Source of the DNA: Verrucomicrobiales bacterium
Lineage (GTDB): Bacteria; Verrucomicrobiota; Verrucomicrobiia; Limisphaerales; F1-12-MAGs170
DNA: 41,816 bases
Assembly: GCA_005777315.1 (NCBI GenBank)
Contig: SXMN01000106.1
Location: 1-41,816, forward strand
Reading direction: 5' to 3'
Below the pieces are notes generated by a model, which saw nothing but the letters and a program-made list of their open reading frames with translations, made no database searches and was not told the origin of the DNA. Each line of letters opens with the position of its first letter. The stretch's first letter is position 1. Shown piece after piece: positions 1 through 8,588 of the stretch. A program made the position numbers and the translations under genes.

Positions 1-100
1 ACAGCCACCTCCCGCACACGATGCTCCACCTCGCCCAGACTTGCCCATCCTGGATTCCATTCTAAAAGATTCTCTGTCTTCCTTCCTCACTCCTTTCAAA
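1..100. other. Unassigned left edge
   Basis: No gene can be assigned. On the minus strand, downstream of the truncated CotH gene, there is a purine-rich stretch followed by a short open frame that runs off the edge and reads like protein (for example NPGWASLGEVEHRV), but no start codon is visible in that frame. It could be the beginning of another gene, or sequence that replaced the missing CotH end. Confidence 0.3.
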
Positions 101-1345
101 CTAGCCAGTGAAAAACAACCAGGTAATTCCCGAAGAACCGGATTTGATATGGAAACCGGGCCTATAGCTGTTCGCATCCTGGTCCACGAACCTGAATCCG
201 CCGAGGCCTCCTCCACCGCCCTGGGGCACCTTCCAGCGCGTGCCTTCTATAGTCTTGAAGTTCTCGCTGAGGAATTCCTTGTTGAACTGCTGCGCGTTGG
301 CGTAGATGCCCCAGTTCTCTCCGTTGATGACCACACGGACCAGATTCGCTTTCGGCGCGGGCATGTACTGCCGCGCAATGTGCAGCGACAAGACCGTACG
401 CAGAAAAGTCGGGTCGTCATTTGCGTTCAAGAAATTGAGCGCGCGGTAGCCGAAGATCGCCTGGTTCTTGTGAACGAAATCGAAGGTCAGGTTGAGCGAG
501 CGTTTGTAACCATTGCCCACGCCAAAGGAGGAATTACCCCGGAAATGGATTCCGACGTCAGGATATGTTTTGCCATCCACCTTCACCTTGGCGGGAACCT
601 CGACATCCGTGTTATTGAAGGCCACCAGCTCCGCCTCCCAATTTGGATTCTCGAGTTCGATGAAGAAGGTGCGCAAGACCGCCGCATCATAGAGCGGCGC
701 GTCCGGATGATTCTTCACGTCTGCAGGGGTCAGTTTTACGCCGGGACTGGCCGGCGGCCGGTTGCCGCAACGTCCTCCTCCCCCTCTGAAGCCCTGGCCG
801 GCACCAGTCGAATTGATGAACTCCACCGCGCGGGCGCGCTCGGCGGTGTCGAGGCGAGCATTTTTGTCGGCGTCGAATTGCGCGACCATAGGACGCTCTT
901 GAGTTCCGGCAACTGGTCCGCCAGTGCGATCGGTCCGTTCGACCCGCGCAATCAGCATGGCGACTTGCCCGGCGTCGAGCTTGTTGGCGCTGGCTTGAAG
1001 CTTGATGAATCCATCGGCCCGCGCGTTGGCCAGTGCGAGTTCGGCGCTGGTCAACTGTGCAAGTTTTGCTTTCAGATCTGCCTCGTTCACCGGATCGGCG
1101 AAGGCCGCCGCTATGAAGGCGGTTCGAGCTGCGGTTGCGGCGGCGGTCTGGGCCTTGATGGCTTGATCCATCGTGGTGATCGCGGTGGTCTGGGCGGGCG
1201 TGAGGGTTGCGATTCCCCCCACGCCAGGAGCGGCTGCGGCGGGCGCGCCGCCTCTTTGTTGGGCAAAAACAAAGGGAGGGATCAATGCGAGTGTGATCAC
1301 CGCCAATGATAGGACCGTTAGCCGTGAGTAATTTGGTTGGCTCAT
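101..1345 (-). CDS. CotH-kinase family protein with EF-hand-like loop, C-terminally truncated
   Basis: An exported protein of 414 residues: a signal peptide (about residues 1-28, ending FVFAQ), an Ala-rich helical region, an EF-hand-like calcium loop DADKNARLDTAE near residue 155, then the N-terminal half of a CotH domain (from about residue 215; VGIHFRGNSSF, RALNFLNANDDPTFLRT, VVINGENWGIYANAQQ). Bacillus CotH proteins are atypical protein kinases of spore-coat proteins; in Verrucomicrobia similar secreted proteins are common and their substrates are unknown. After about residue 395 the CotH pattern stops and the frame ends in an unrelated tail (GITWLFFTG). The second half of the domain, with the motif HNNFFVYRD...PWGRD seen in the neighbouring gene at 1645-3478, is missing. 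None of the other frames restores it before position 1. Probably a remnant of a longer gene. Confidence 0.65.
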   Translation of the reverse strand: MSQPNYSRLTVLSLAVITLALIPPFVFAQQRGGAPAAAAPGVGGIATLTPAQTTAITTMDQAIKAQTAAATAARTAFIAAAFADPVNEADLKAKLAQLTSAELALANARADGFIKLQASANKLDAGQVAMLIARVERTDRTGGPVAGTQERPMVAQFDADKNARLDTAERARAVEFINSTGAGQGFRGGGGRCGNRPPASPGVKLTPADVKNHPDAPLYDAAVLRTFFIELENPNWEAELVAFNNTDVEVPAKVKVDGKTYPDVGIHFRGNSSFGVGNGYKRSLNLTFDFVHKNQAIFGYRALNFLNANDDPTFLRTVLSLHIARQYMPAPKANLVRVVINGENWGIYANAQQFNKEFLSENFKTIEGTRWKVPQGGGGGLGGFRFVDQDANSYRPGFHIKSGSSGITWLFFTG

Positions 1346-1390
1346 ACTTTTTTGGTTATGCGTTTCTTAGAGTTGCCTCGACAGACGGCA

Positions 1391-1435
1391 GTCCCAAAGG
1401 GACGACCGAGCATAGCCCAGCGATTCATCGCTGGG
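1391..1435 (-). repeat. 45-bp double-hairpin repeat, copy 1
   Basis: Plus-strand reading: GTCCC-AAA-GGGAC (1391-1403), a 12-nt spacer ending in TAG, then a perfect 9-bp stem with a two-base loop, CCCAGCGAT-TC-ATCGCTGGG (1416-1435). The same 13+12+20 layout recurs at 27239-27283 and 29527-29571. A REP-like dispersed element; mobility or function is not shown by the sequence. Confidence 0.8.
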
Positions 1436-1511
1436 AACAGAAGTCGCCGATGACCGAGTCCCGCACGGACGAAAGAGACTCCTGCCGTTGCACTGGCGGA
1501 ATTGTTCTGCC

Positions 1512-1565
1512 GTCCCTGACGGGACTAGCCCTCGTCCGAACGGACGTCCAGCGACCAATCGCTGG
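1512..1565. repeat. Related hairpin cluster (degenerate module)
   Basis: Three adjacent hairpins: GTCCC-TGAC-GGGAC overlapping as GTCCCTGACGGGAC (1512-1525), CGTCCG-AA-CGGACG region (1533-1546), and CCAGCGA-CCAA-TCGCTGG (1548-1565). The first and last stems resemble those of copy 1, so this is probably a diverged or expanded copy. The stretch 1346-1644 contains no convincing gene; its short open frames are translations of these repeats. Confidence 0.6.
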
Positions 1566-1644
1566 GGAATTGTCTTTCGCCCTCCGGACTGTGGCACAGC
1601 AGCGGCGCTCTGCAACCAGGATGTGACCGATGGAACATCGATTC

Positions 1645-3478
1645 TCACGGTTTCTTCTCCTCCTCAAACGCCGTGGTGTTGATTTTGAACTTCCCCGAGA
1701 TCCAGCCGCCGATCTTCCGCGAGGCTTGATCCAGCTCCAGCGTTCCACTCAGTCGATTTCGGCCAGGGGCGAAGACACCGCGGTAATTCCTTCGCGGGCA
1801 TCCAACCGCCAGCGCGAGGCTGTCCGCCTGGTTCGCCTTGGGTCAAGCGAGTCCACAGAGCAAAGGGCGCCATCTCCACTCTGCCGGGTTGAGTGAGAAA
1901 TGGATCGAGCACGAAAGACAACTGCCAATGCTGTTGACCGGTGGAGCCAGCGGCGATCACTTCGATCACGATCATTTCCTGGCGGCCCTGGTTCGGAACC
2001 GCCACAACTCCAAACCGAGTAAAAGGGCGATGAGTCTGATCCTTCGAGGTGAATTCCATCGCGGCAGCGCCCTGGCTGAAGAAATTGGTCGGGAACGCTT
2101 CTGCCAGGATCGTCGAGAATGAACCTGTGACTTCCATTGCCGGTCCGCTGGCTCTCGGTGGAGGCGGCTGCCACGGTTCGTTTTTGGGCAGATCGGTAAA
2201 GGGACGGTCGAGTTCAGCCTCGATGTCGCTCCTGCGACCGTTTACGAACTGAACAAGTTGCTCGTACCCAACTTCACGCGGCTCTGTCCTTCGTTGCCTG
2301 GGTGCCTGGCCCAGGTGCATCAACCGATCCAGCTCCGACAGCAAGTCTTGCTCATTCCACGCTTCGGTCAGCAGACGCCGCATCTCCCGTCGATACCGTT
2401 CGCGGATTTCGGGAAACTCCCACAACTGTTGGCAGAGAATGCTCGCGGCTTGCATCGATTTGAGGAAGGGCTTCTGCCGTTGGTCTCGGAAGGCGATATC
2501 GCGTCCCCAGGGCAAGAAAAAGAGTTTTTCGGAAGTGGAATCCCTATAGACAAAAAAGTTGTTGTGGCTCGCAGCATAACCGTCATGTGAGCCGATCAAC
2601 ACCTCAGCCGCCCAGAACGTGATGAAGGCGTCCACGTTCACGAGTTCTTCAATGCCCTTGAGCGATACCTTGCTTGGATCTTACAGGACCTCCACCAGCC
2701 TGCGCAGGTGCTGCCGGGCATTGTCGTTGCCCCACTTGTGCTCAATGGCGGACACTTCACCCCATACGGGATCGAGAGCCATGTTGCCTTTCCACACGAA
2801 ATCGCCGAACTCACTTTCGTAAAGATCGCCGTTGGAATCCTTGAAATGACGTTTGATAAGGCGCTTGTCAACGGACTCGACGTGACCGTAGATGCCGAGG
2901 TCTTCCCCGTTCACGACGACGCGAGCGAGATTGCTCCGCGGGGTTGGCACGCCCGCCTTGCCCATTAACGAATGAAGGAGGAACTGCTGCGCCCGGGTGG
3001 GATCGGAGATCAGGTTGTTCAATGTCACCATCTCCAGCCCGTTGACTTCTTGGCCTGAGATATACTTGTCGAGATTGATCTTGAGCGATGGCCGCGTGGA
3101 AGCTGACGAACCCCACCAGCCCTTCTTGCGCACGCCGACCGATCTTACTTCACGTCCATCAATCACGACATCGCCTCTGAAGTATTCGTAACCCTTGGTC
3201 CATTTCCATCCATCTCCCACGTATTCGCCACGCCGGTAATTGACGCGCAGCGCGTGCCAGTCCTCGGGATCGAGCCGGATTTCGATCTGGACCACGCGGC
3301 TGGGATCGAACAGCGCGTCGCTGGGCGAAGGATCAGGTTTCTTCAATTCAGCAGCGAGAGAGAGCGTGCTGGTTGAGCCGAGCAGCAGTTGTAGGAGAAC
3401 AGCGAGCGTGGCCACGAGGAAATTGGGCCGAGCAGACGATGGAGCTTTCATAGGCGGTGTTCGTTCATCTTCCATCAT
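1645..3478 (-). pseudogene. CotH-kinase family gene broken by an in-frame TAA and a 3' frameshift
   Basis: The N-terminal part (2684-3478) has a signal peptide (LLLGSTSTLSLAAE) and the CotH N-lobe (VGVRKKGWWGSSASTRPSLK, EMVTLNNLISDPTRAQQFL, RVVVNGEDLGIYGHVESVDK). It stops at TAA 2681-2683. The same frame continues without a gap as DPSKVSLKGIEELVNVDAF and carries the C-lobe motif SHNNFFVYRD...FFLPWGRDIAF, so the stop is a nonsense change (CAA to TAA would suffice), not a frameshift. Near 1810-1840 the frame shifts: the sequence that continues sensibly (SLALAVGCPRRNYRGVF, then RLSGTLELDQASRKIGGW, ISGKFKINTTAFEEEKKP) lies in another frame and ends at TGA 1645-1647. Two independent lesions suggest a pseudogene; sequencing error remains possible. 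Alternatively, the C-terminal part could start at GTG 2641 and be made as a separate fragment. Confidence 0.8.
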
Positions 3479-3527
3479 TCAAAAAGTTCGAGCGCCTTTG
3501 ATCATTTTACCGTAAGCTCCCTGCCTT

Positions 3528-4298
3528 GTGGAACTGATCGTGCTAAGTTTGTTTTCGTTTCTGGCGGGCTTCGTCGATTCGATCGTCGGGGGCGGCGGCT
3601 TGATCCAATTGCCCGCACTCTTCCTGTTCCTCCCCACTCCGCTGTCCGGCTCGATTGCCACCGTTTTCGGCACAAACAAGATGGCCTCGATCTGCGGCAC
3701 CACCGTTGCCAGCGTGCAGTATGCCCGCCGGATCCAGATCAATTGGGAGGCGTTGCTTCCGGCGGGGTTGGCGGCTTTGGCGTTTTCATTCATTGGGGCC
3801 AGGGCCGTTGATGTTCTCAACGGGCAGAGCTTGAAGCCAATGATCCTCGGGCTGCTCATCGCCGTGGCGATCTATACTTACTGGCAGAAAGATTTTGGAA
3901 ACTTGCATGCTCCCAAACTCAGCGCTTCGGGTGAACTCTGGGCTGGAATCGCCGTGGGAAGCGGCATCGGCTTCTACGATGGTTTCTTTGGCCCCGGCAC
4001 CGGAAGCTTTCTGATCTTCATCTTTATCGGACTGTTTGGTTTCGACTTTCTCACTGCCTCCGCAAACGCCAAGTTCATCAATGTGGCCACGAATCTCTCC
4101 GCCGTCGCCTACTTCGCCGCCACCGATCACATCCTCTACAGCTACGCGGTGCCGATGGGGATTTGTAACATCCTGGGATCGCTTTGCGGCACGCGGCTTG
4201 CCATCCTCAAAGGCAACCGATTTGTCCGCGTTTTTTTCATTGTCGTTGTCACCGCCGTCATCGGGCGATTCGGGTGGGATGTGCTAAAACCGCGATGA
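3528..4298 (+). CDS. yfcA: TSUP (TauE/SafE, YfcA-like) membrane permease
   Basis: An integral membrane protein of 256 residues with about eight hydrophobic segments. It follows the YfcA pattern closely: GFVDSIVGGGGLIQLPAL near the N-terminus, FGTNKMASICGT, the mid-protein signature GFYDGFFGPGTGSF, and ANAKFINVATNLSAVAYF. Members of the family export or import sulfite, sulfoacetate and other organosulfur or carboxylate anions; the substrate cannot be told from sequence. The start is GTG at 3528; no ATG lies close upstream in frame. The gene is divergent from the broken CotH gene with only 49 bp between the starts, so any promoter must lie in or beside that gap. Confidence 0.88.
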   Translation: MELIVLSLFSFLAGFVDSIVGGGGLIQLPALFLFLPTPLSGSIATVFGTNKMASICGTTVASVQYARRIQINWEALLPAGLAALAFSFIGARAVDVLNGQSLKPMILGLLIAVAIYTYWQKDFGNLHAPKLSASGELWAGIAVGSGIGFYDGFFGPGTGSFLIFIFIGLFGFDFLTASANAKFINVATNLSAVAYFAATDHILYSYAVPMGICNILGSLCGTRLAILKGNRFVRVFFIVVVTAVIGRFGWDVLKPR

Positions 4299-4711
4299 CA
4301 GAACGCTTGGGCCGATTCGGAAGGCTTCCGGGTTAAGCCGTGACGAAATTGAAGCCGAGGACAACCCCGAATCCCTCATAGTAGCCACCCGGATTGGTGA
4401 AGGATTTACCCAGTCCAGGACAGGTCGCAATCTTTTCGTTCCCTCCGGCAGCTTGCAACAAATTGGTGCGCACGCTCCGGGCCACTCGCACCATGCAGAC
4501 ACAACGAATGTATCAGCCCACAGACTTTGACAAACTGGCCTTCCCTCCTTGAGTGCCGGACTCCTATTGCGTCGGTATTTGGTTTGTAGCACTCACGTTG
4601 TACAGTGAAGTGAGTGGCAAGCAGTGTGGAGTTACTCACTGATGAAATAACAAATGAATCGAAAGTATATTTACACGGTGATGTGTGTGGCTATGCTGCT
4701 TCGCAAGGAAC
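4299..4711. other. Intergenic region with a short minus-strand open frame
   Basis: A 413-bp stretch with no convincing gene. On the minus strand 4494..4333 is open (53 codons from ATG), ending GGYYEGFGVVLGFNFVTA before TAA; the tail reads like a real C-terminus, so this may be a gene remnant. Only a low-confidence call is possible. The region probably also holds the promoter for the gene starting at 4712. Confidence 0.3.
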
Positions 4712-5137
4712 ATGAATAGTGAGGGAATAAAGGAGCAGTTGCTGGAATCTGCCGAACGTTACGCCAAGACAATGCTTTCCCATTGCACCCCAGGATTGCC
4801 CGGGCTGATGGCGGAGAACTACGGCATCGTTTACGATCAGGAATTTGACCGGCTTTACGTTCATTTCCTTTTCCCGAACCTTGATGAACGCGAGCGAACG
4901 CTGCTCGCCACCCTGTCTCGTTGCCGCCGTGAAGTGAAGCTGGGAGCCGCCAGTCGTCGAGATCATCCCAATCCTGAGGCTCACCTGGACCACGAAAAGA
5001 TCCTGGTGGAATGTGAAGCGGATTTCGTGAGCCTCAGGGATAGTGTCAAACAACTCCGCATCGAAGCCCGGTTAAGCCCGGTGCAACGCGACCTGCTGCA
5101 GGACGCTTTTTTGTCCGTGCCATTGCTCGCAATTTGA
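4712..5137 (+). CDS. Hypothetical protein
   Basis: A soluble, charged protein of about 141 residues, not recognised. The ATG at 4712 is preferred over an in-frame upstream GTG-type start because the upstream residues (MWLCCFARN) look unlike an N-terminus; AAGGA lies just before it, unusually close. It has an N-terminal helical part (EGIKEQLLESAERYAKTML), a central part that could form strands (YGIVYDQEFDRLYVHFLF) and a charged helical end. No signal peptide, metal motif or membrane segment is visible. It stands alone between a permease and a DUF1549 protein, and neither suggests a role. Confidence 0.55.
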   Translation: MNSEGIKEQLLESAERYAKTMLSHCTPGLPGLMAENYGIVYDQEFDRLYVHFLFPNLDERERTLLATLSRCRREVKLGAASRRDHPNPEAHLDHEKILVECEADFVSLRDSVKQLRIEARLSPVQRDLLQDAFLSVPLLAI

Positions 5138-5213
5138 CCCTTCATCGACTGCACTGAAATGAAGTCAACTCGCACTTGCGAGGATCGTGCTGTTGTGGTG
5201 TGTTCTGTCGCAG

Positions 5214-7400
5214 ATGATGCGGAACCAAATTCAATCACCGGAACCGTCCTTTGGATTTCTCCTCCGGTTTGATCGAGGCCCATTCGCAATCGCGGCCTGG
5301 CTCGTCGTCACGAGCTTTTACGTGCTTTGCGGATCACCGTTGACTGCGAAGGATCGGATCTCGAAGGAAGAGCTATGGTCGCTGAAGCCGATCGTCAGGC
5401 CATCCCTGCCGCAGGGAGTCACCGATTCCTCAAATCCGATCGACTCCTTCATCGCTGAGGCCTCCCGCGCCAAGGGTTTATCGCCCGCCGGCCCGGCGGG
5501 CAAACTCGCCTTGCTGCGCCGAGTATCTCTCGATCTCGTTGGACTTCCTCCGACCGCCGAAGAGCAGGATGCTTTTCTTGCTGACGAGTCGGCTGATGCG
5601 TACGAAAAAGTAGTGGATCGACTGCTGGCTTCGGAACAACACGGCGTGCGATACGGTCGCCATTGGCTGGATGTGCTGCGTTACGCAGACCTTGATGAGA
5701 ACATGCCCGCGGCGGCCGGGATTCACTACTGGCGCGACTGGGTGATCGATGCCTTGAATCGTGATCTGCCTTACGACGAATTTGCCCGTGCCCAAATCCT
5801 GGGAAACCGGTCCGCGAAGCGGCAAACCATCTCCGCACTCGGTCATCTCTCGATTGTCGAGTCGAGGCCGGAGGATTTGTTCGCGCTCGGATTTCTGGCC
5901 AGAGGAGCCACCGCTCCGGGCGATGGCGATCAACAGCTAGCGTTTTCAGCGGTCGAAACCATCTCCAGCGCGTTCCTGGCGATGACAGTCAGTTGCGCCA
6001 GATGTCACGATCACTTTTACGACCCGATCAAGCAGACGGATTATTACTCGATGAAGGCGCTGTTTGATCCGCTCGTGCTGCGGCGCATCGATTTGACGAC
6101 GCCCGAGCAAGTCTTCACGCAGGGTCGGAAAGTCGGAGAATACGAGACGAAATCGAAAGTGCTGGTCGAAGCGATGCGCGCTTTCATCCAACCCCATCAT
6201 GCGCGCCTCTACGAAGAACGGCTGTCGATGATGACGAAGGAGGTTCAAGCGGCGATTCGTAAGCCTGAGAAGGAACGATCGGCAGAGGAGCAGAAGATTT
6301 ACGTGGATTATTACCCGATCCTCCGCATCGATCCGCCGAAGATCAAGGCGGTGATGACTTCTGAGGAGGTCAAGCGCTACGATGAGTTTCTTAAACAGAT
6401 CGCCGCGGTGAAGCCTCCAGAACCGTTGCCGGTGTTCTGGACCGTGGCCGAGGACGCCAAGCGCGCTTCGGAGACCAATTACGTGCTGATCACCGGCGAT
6501 CCAGCCCGCCCGAAAAAGAGCCAGCCGGTAAAACCTGGATTCCCGTTCGCCCCTGATAAGATCGAGTTTCGTGAAGGGCGTCGGGAGAGTTTTGTGGACT
6601 GGCTCACCTCGCCCGAGAATCCACTATTCGCACGTGTGGGGGCCAATCGGATCTGGCAATGGCATTTCGGAACTGGCCTCCATGAATTATCCAGCGACTT
6701 CGGAGCACTCGGCGGCAAGCCAGCTCATCCAAGACTTCTCGACTGGCTGGCTTCGGAATTCATGTCGCAAAAATACAGCATGAAGCGGCTTCATAGGCTC
6801 ATTGTCACTTCACAAACGTATCGTCGTGCTTCATCTGCTCCACCTGAACTGGAGACTTCCAACCATCAGACTGATCCGAATAACTCCATGCTCTGGAAAT
6901 TTCCATTGCGCCGACTGGAAGCCGAAGTGATCCGCGACGCCACACTCATGGCTTCAGCAAAACTTGATCTGACACTCGGTGGAAAATCGTTCGACGGCGA
7001 CAAGCCTGATCCAGGAACGCACCGCCGGGCCGCTTATATGTCGCGCGGCTACCGCTCGTTTGCCGACGCCATGCCAGACTATTTGCAGACATTTGACGCG
7101 GACGATGGCCGGGCCGTGTGTCCCCGCCGGAATCAAACAGTCACGGCATCGCAAGCCCTGTTCATGATGAACAACGAATTCGTGGAAGAAGCTTCGGCAA
7201 GTTTTGGTGAACTTCTCCGGCGAACTTCGATCGGTGATGTTAACAGCATCGTGAATCTTGGATTCAAAACTGCGCTCGGACGCCCGCCGAGTGAGTCGGA
7301 GCGGGCGAAGTCCTTGAACTACTTGGAAGGCGATCCCAATCGTTCGAAAGGTTTCACATGGATGCTCCTGAACCTGGATGAATTCTTGTATGTTCCTTGA
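5214..7400 (+). CDS. DUF1549/DUF1553 (PSCyt2-PSD1) protein
   Basis: A large exported protein of about 728 residues, typical of Planctomycetes and Verrucomicrobia. After a probable membrane signal (FAIAAWLVVTSFYVLCGSP) comes the DUF1549/PSCyt2 region (PIDSFIAEASRAKGLSPAG, RRVSLDLVGLPPTAEEQDAF, YGRHWLDVLRYAD). A CxxCH motif, CARCHDHFYDP near residue 260, could bind a c-type heme. The DUF1553/PSD1 region (FVDWLTSPENPLFARVGANR, RLLDWLASEF, MKRLHRLIVTSQTYRRAS) fills the second half. Function is unknown; related proteins often sit in polysaccharide or sulfatase loci. The usual partner, a DUF1501 protein, is absent on either side, and there is no separate N-terminal cytochrome domain. Tandem ATGs at 5214 and 5217 are preferred to a GTG at 5187. 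Confidence 0.88.
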   Translation: MMRNQIQSPEPSFGFLLRFDRGPFAIAAWLVVTSFYVLCGSPLTAKDRISKEELWSLKPIVRPSLPQGVTDSSNPIDSFIAEASRAKGLSPAGPAGKLALLRRVSLDLVGLPPTAEEQDAFLADESADAYEKVVDRLLASEQHGVRYGRHWLDVLRYADLDENMPAAAGIHYWRDWVIDALNRDLPYDEFARAQILGNRSAKRQTISALGHLSIVESRPEDLFALGFLARGATAPGDGDQQLAFSAVETISSAFLAMTVSCARCHDHFYDPIKQTDYYSMKALFDPLVLRRIDLTTPEQVFTQGRKVGEYETKSKVLVEAMRAFIQPHHARLYEERLSMMTKEVQAAIRKPEKERSAEEQKIYVDYYPILRIDPPKIKAVMTSEEVKRYDEFLKQIAAVKPPEPLPVFWTVAEDAKRASETNYVLITGDPARPKKSQPVKPGFPFAPDKIEFREGRRESFVDWLTSPENPLFARVGANRIWQWHFGTGLHELSSDFGALGGKPAHPRLLDWLASEFMSQKYSMKRLHRLIVTSQTYRRASSAPPELETSNHQTDPNNSMLWKFPLRRLEAEVIRDATLMASAKLDLTLGGKSFDGDKPDPGTHRRAAYMSRGYRSFADAMPDYLQTFDADDGRAVCPRRNQTVTASQALFMMNNEFVEEASASFGELLRRTSIGDVNSIVNLGFKTALGRPPSESERAKSLNYLEGDPNRSKGFTWMLLNLDEFLYVP

Positions 7401-7401
7401 G

Positions 7402-7475
7402 CTGCGTTGGGGGACGCAGAGCAGCCCACGCGTGGGTAAACCGAGTAACGGGATGACGCCTTACGCGTGAAGGCG
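7402..7475 (+). terminator. Hairpin cluster after the DUF1549 gene, possible terminator
   Basis: Three hairpins lie directly after the stop codon: CTGCGT/ACGCAG (7402-7419), the 12-bp palindrome CCCACGCGTGGG (7425-7436) and CGCCTT/AAGGCG (7457-7475), the last followed by CCTAATTTTA. Together they could end transcription, but the T-run is weak and some may be repeat-derived. Confidence 0.45.
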
Positions 7476-7500
7476 ATGTCCTAATTTTACTCGCTATCCC

Positions 7501-7571
7501 TCGATTGAAAGGATTAAGAGCATGAACAAGATGATGATCAGGACACTGCCCGCATGAACGGCTGATTGACG
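7501..7571 (+). repeat. Purine-rich intergenic repeat, copy A
   Basis: Shares an ordered set of blocks with 20889-20953: AAAGGATTA, a GA-rich stretch ending AAGAT, GACACTGCC and GATTGACG. Both copies are in plus orientation and end 33-38 bp before a gene start. They may be a conserved leader or a dispersed repeat. Confidence 0.55.
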
Positions 7572-7609
7572 AAAGCCAGTGTATTTAGGCAGATTCAGAC
7601 CATCGATAC

Positions 7610-7942
7610 ATGAAGAATACTCTCGTTTGTCCACTTTCAACAATTCTCGTGGTGGCTACGGTTCTTTTTACAGGATGCACCACTGACAAGGTGATGCTGT
7701 TGGAACCCAAGCCCATGCCCGACAGCCCCTCCGTTGAAGCGCGAGCATCACAATTGTTCTCAGCAGATCCGTTGTTGAAAAAGTTCAAGATTCTTGTGAA
7801 CACATTTCAAGGCAATGTCATGCTCGATGGCGTGGTGGACTCTGAAGAACAGCGTCAACAGGCAACGAAACTCGTCTGGACCATCCCTGGTGTACGTGGA
7901 GTGGAAAACAATCTCTTCCTTCCTGGCGAGAAGCAGCCGTAG
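7610..7942 (+). CDS. BON-domain lipoprotein
   Basis: A small exported protein of 110 residues. It has a lipoprotein signal peptide with lipobox LFTGC (Cys23), a short linker (EPKPMPDSPSVEARA), and a single BON domain over about residues 45-105, including FKILVNTFQGNVMLDGVV, SEEQRQQATKLVWTIPGV and GVENNLFL. BON domains (OsmY-like) are thought to bind phospholipid or sit at the cell-envelope surface; here the protein should be lipid-anchored in the periplasm. It lies upstream of ubiX on the same strand but 88 bp away, so co-transcription is uncertain. Confidence 0.85.
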   Translation: MKNTLVCPLSTILVVATVLFTGCTTDKVMLLEPKPMPDSPSVEARASQLFSADPLLKKFKILVNTFQGNVMLDGVVDSEEQRQQATKLVWTIPGVRGVENNLFLPGEKQP

Positions 7943-8030
7943 GATCACACCACGATTAGTGCTGGTGGAACTCGAAAGCCGGGTTTGACTCACACATTGA
8001 GTCCGGTGCCAGCCGGATCGATTTCAGCAT

Positions 8031-8588
8031 TTGAGAATTGTCATCGCCATCACTGGAGCGAGCGGAGTCACCTACGCTCAACGCCTGCTCGATTGCCTCG
8101 ATCCCGTTGCAAATGAGATCCACCTGGTAACGAGCAATTATGCGCAGCAAGTCATTCGGGACGAGCTGCCGGGCGGGTTGAGGATTCAGGAAGGTGTGGT
8201 GAGCCACAACATAAAGAGCATGAATGCTCCCTTCGCCAGCGGTTCCAATGCGTTCGATGCAATGGTTGTCATTCCATGCACGGTCGGGACAATGGGGCGC
8301 ATTGCTCACGGATTCGCCGAAGATGTGCTTTTGCGTGGCGCTGATGTGATGCTCAAGGAGCGGAAGAAACTGATCCTCGTTCCACGGGAGACACCGTTGA
8401 GTCTTGTTCACGTGAAGAACATGGAATTACTACTGATGGCTGGGGCTGTCATACTTCCTGCCAACCCCTACTTCTATGCCGGAGCCAGCACCATCAATGA
8501 TCTGGTGAACACCATCGTCGGACGTGTGCTGGATCATCTCGGAGTGGCGCACACCATCACTCCGCGGTGGAAGGAGGAGCACGAGTGA
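8031..8588 (+). CDS. ubiX: Flavin prenyltransferase UbiX (MqnM-type)
   Basis: A 185-residue protein with the UbiX pattern throughout: ITGASGVTYAQRLLD at the N-terminus, TSNYAQQVIRDE, the central VVIPCTVGTMGRIAHG, MLKERKKLILVPRETPLSLV, and AGAVILPANPYFYAGASTI. UbiX joins dimethylallyl phosphate to FMN to make the prenylated flavin cofactor of UbiD-type decarboxylases. The TTG at 8031 is chosen because it gives the usual start MRIVIAITGASG and there is no ATG between it and the upstream in-frame stop. Its TGA overlaps the ATG of the UbiA gene, which indicates translational coupling. With mqnE following, the likely job is the decarboxylation step of futalosine-pathway menaquinone synthesis; the matching UbiD gene is not in the window. 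Confidence 0.93.
   Translation: MRIVIAITGASGVTYAQRLLDCLDPVANEIHLVTSNYAQQVIRDELPGGLRIQEGVVSHNIKSMNAPFASGSNAFDAMVVIPCTVGTMGRIAHGFAEDVLLRGADVMLKERKKLILVPRETPLSLVHVKNMELLLMAGAVILPANPYFYAGASTINDLVNTIVGRVLDHLGVAHTITPRWKEEHE

Noticed and set aside
41..1309. Long plus-strand open frame antisense to the first CotH gene
   Set aside because: No recognisable domain; the opposite strand encodes a signal peptide, EF-hand-like loop and CotH motifs, and the high GC third positions explain the open antisense frame.
1367..1748. Short open frames in the repeat region
   Set aside because: They are translations of hairpin repeats and of the out-of-frame CotH end, with no start signal or protein features.
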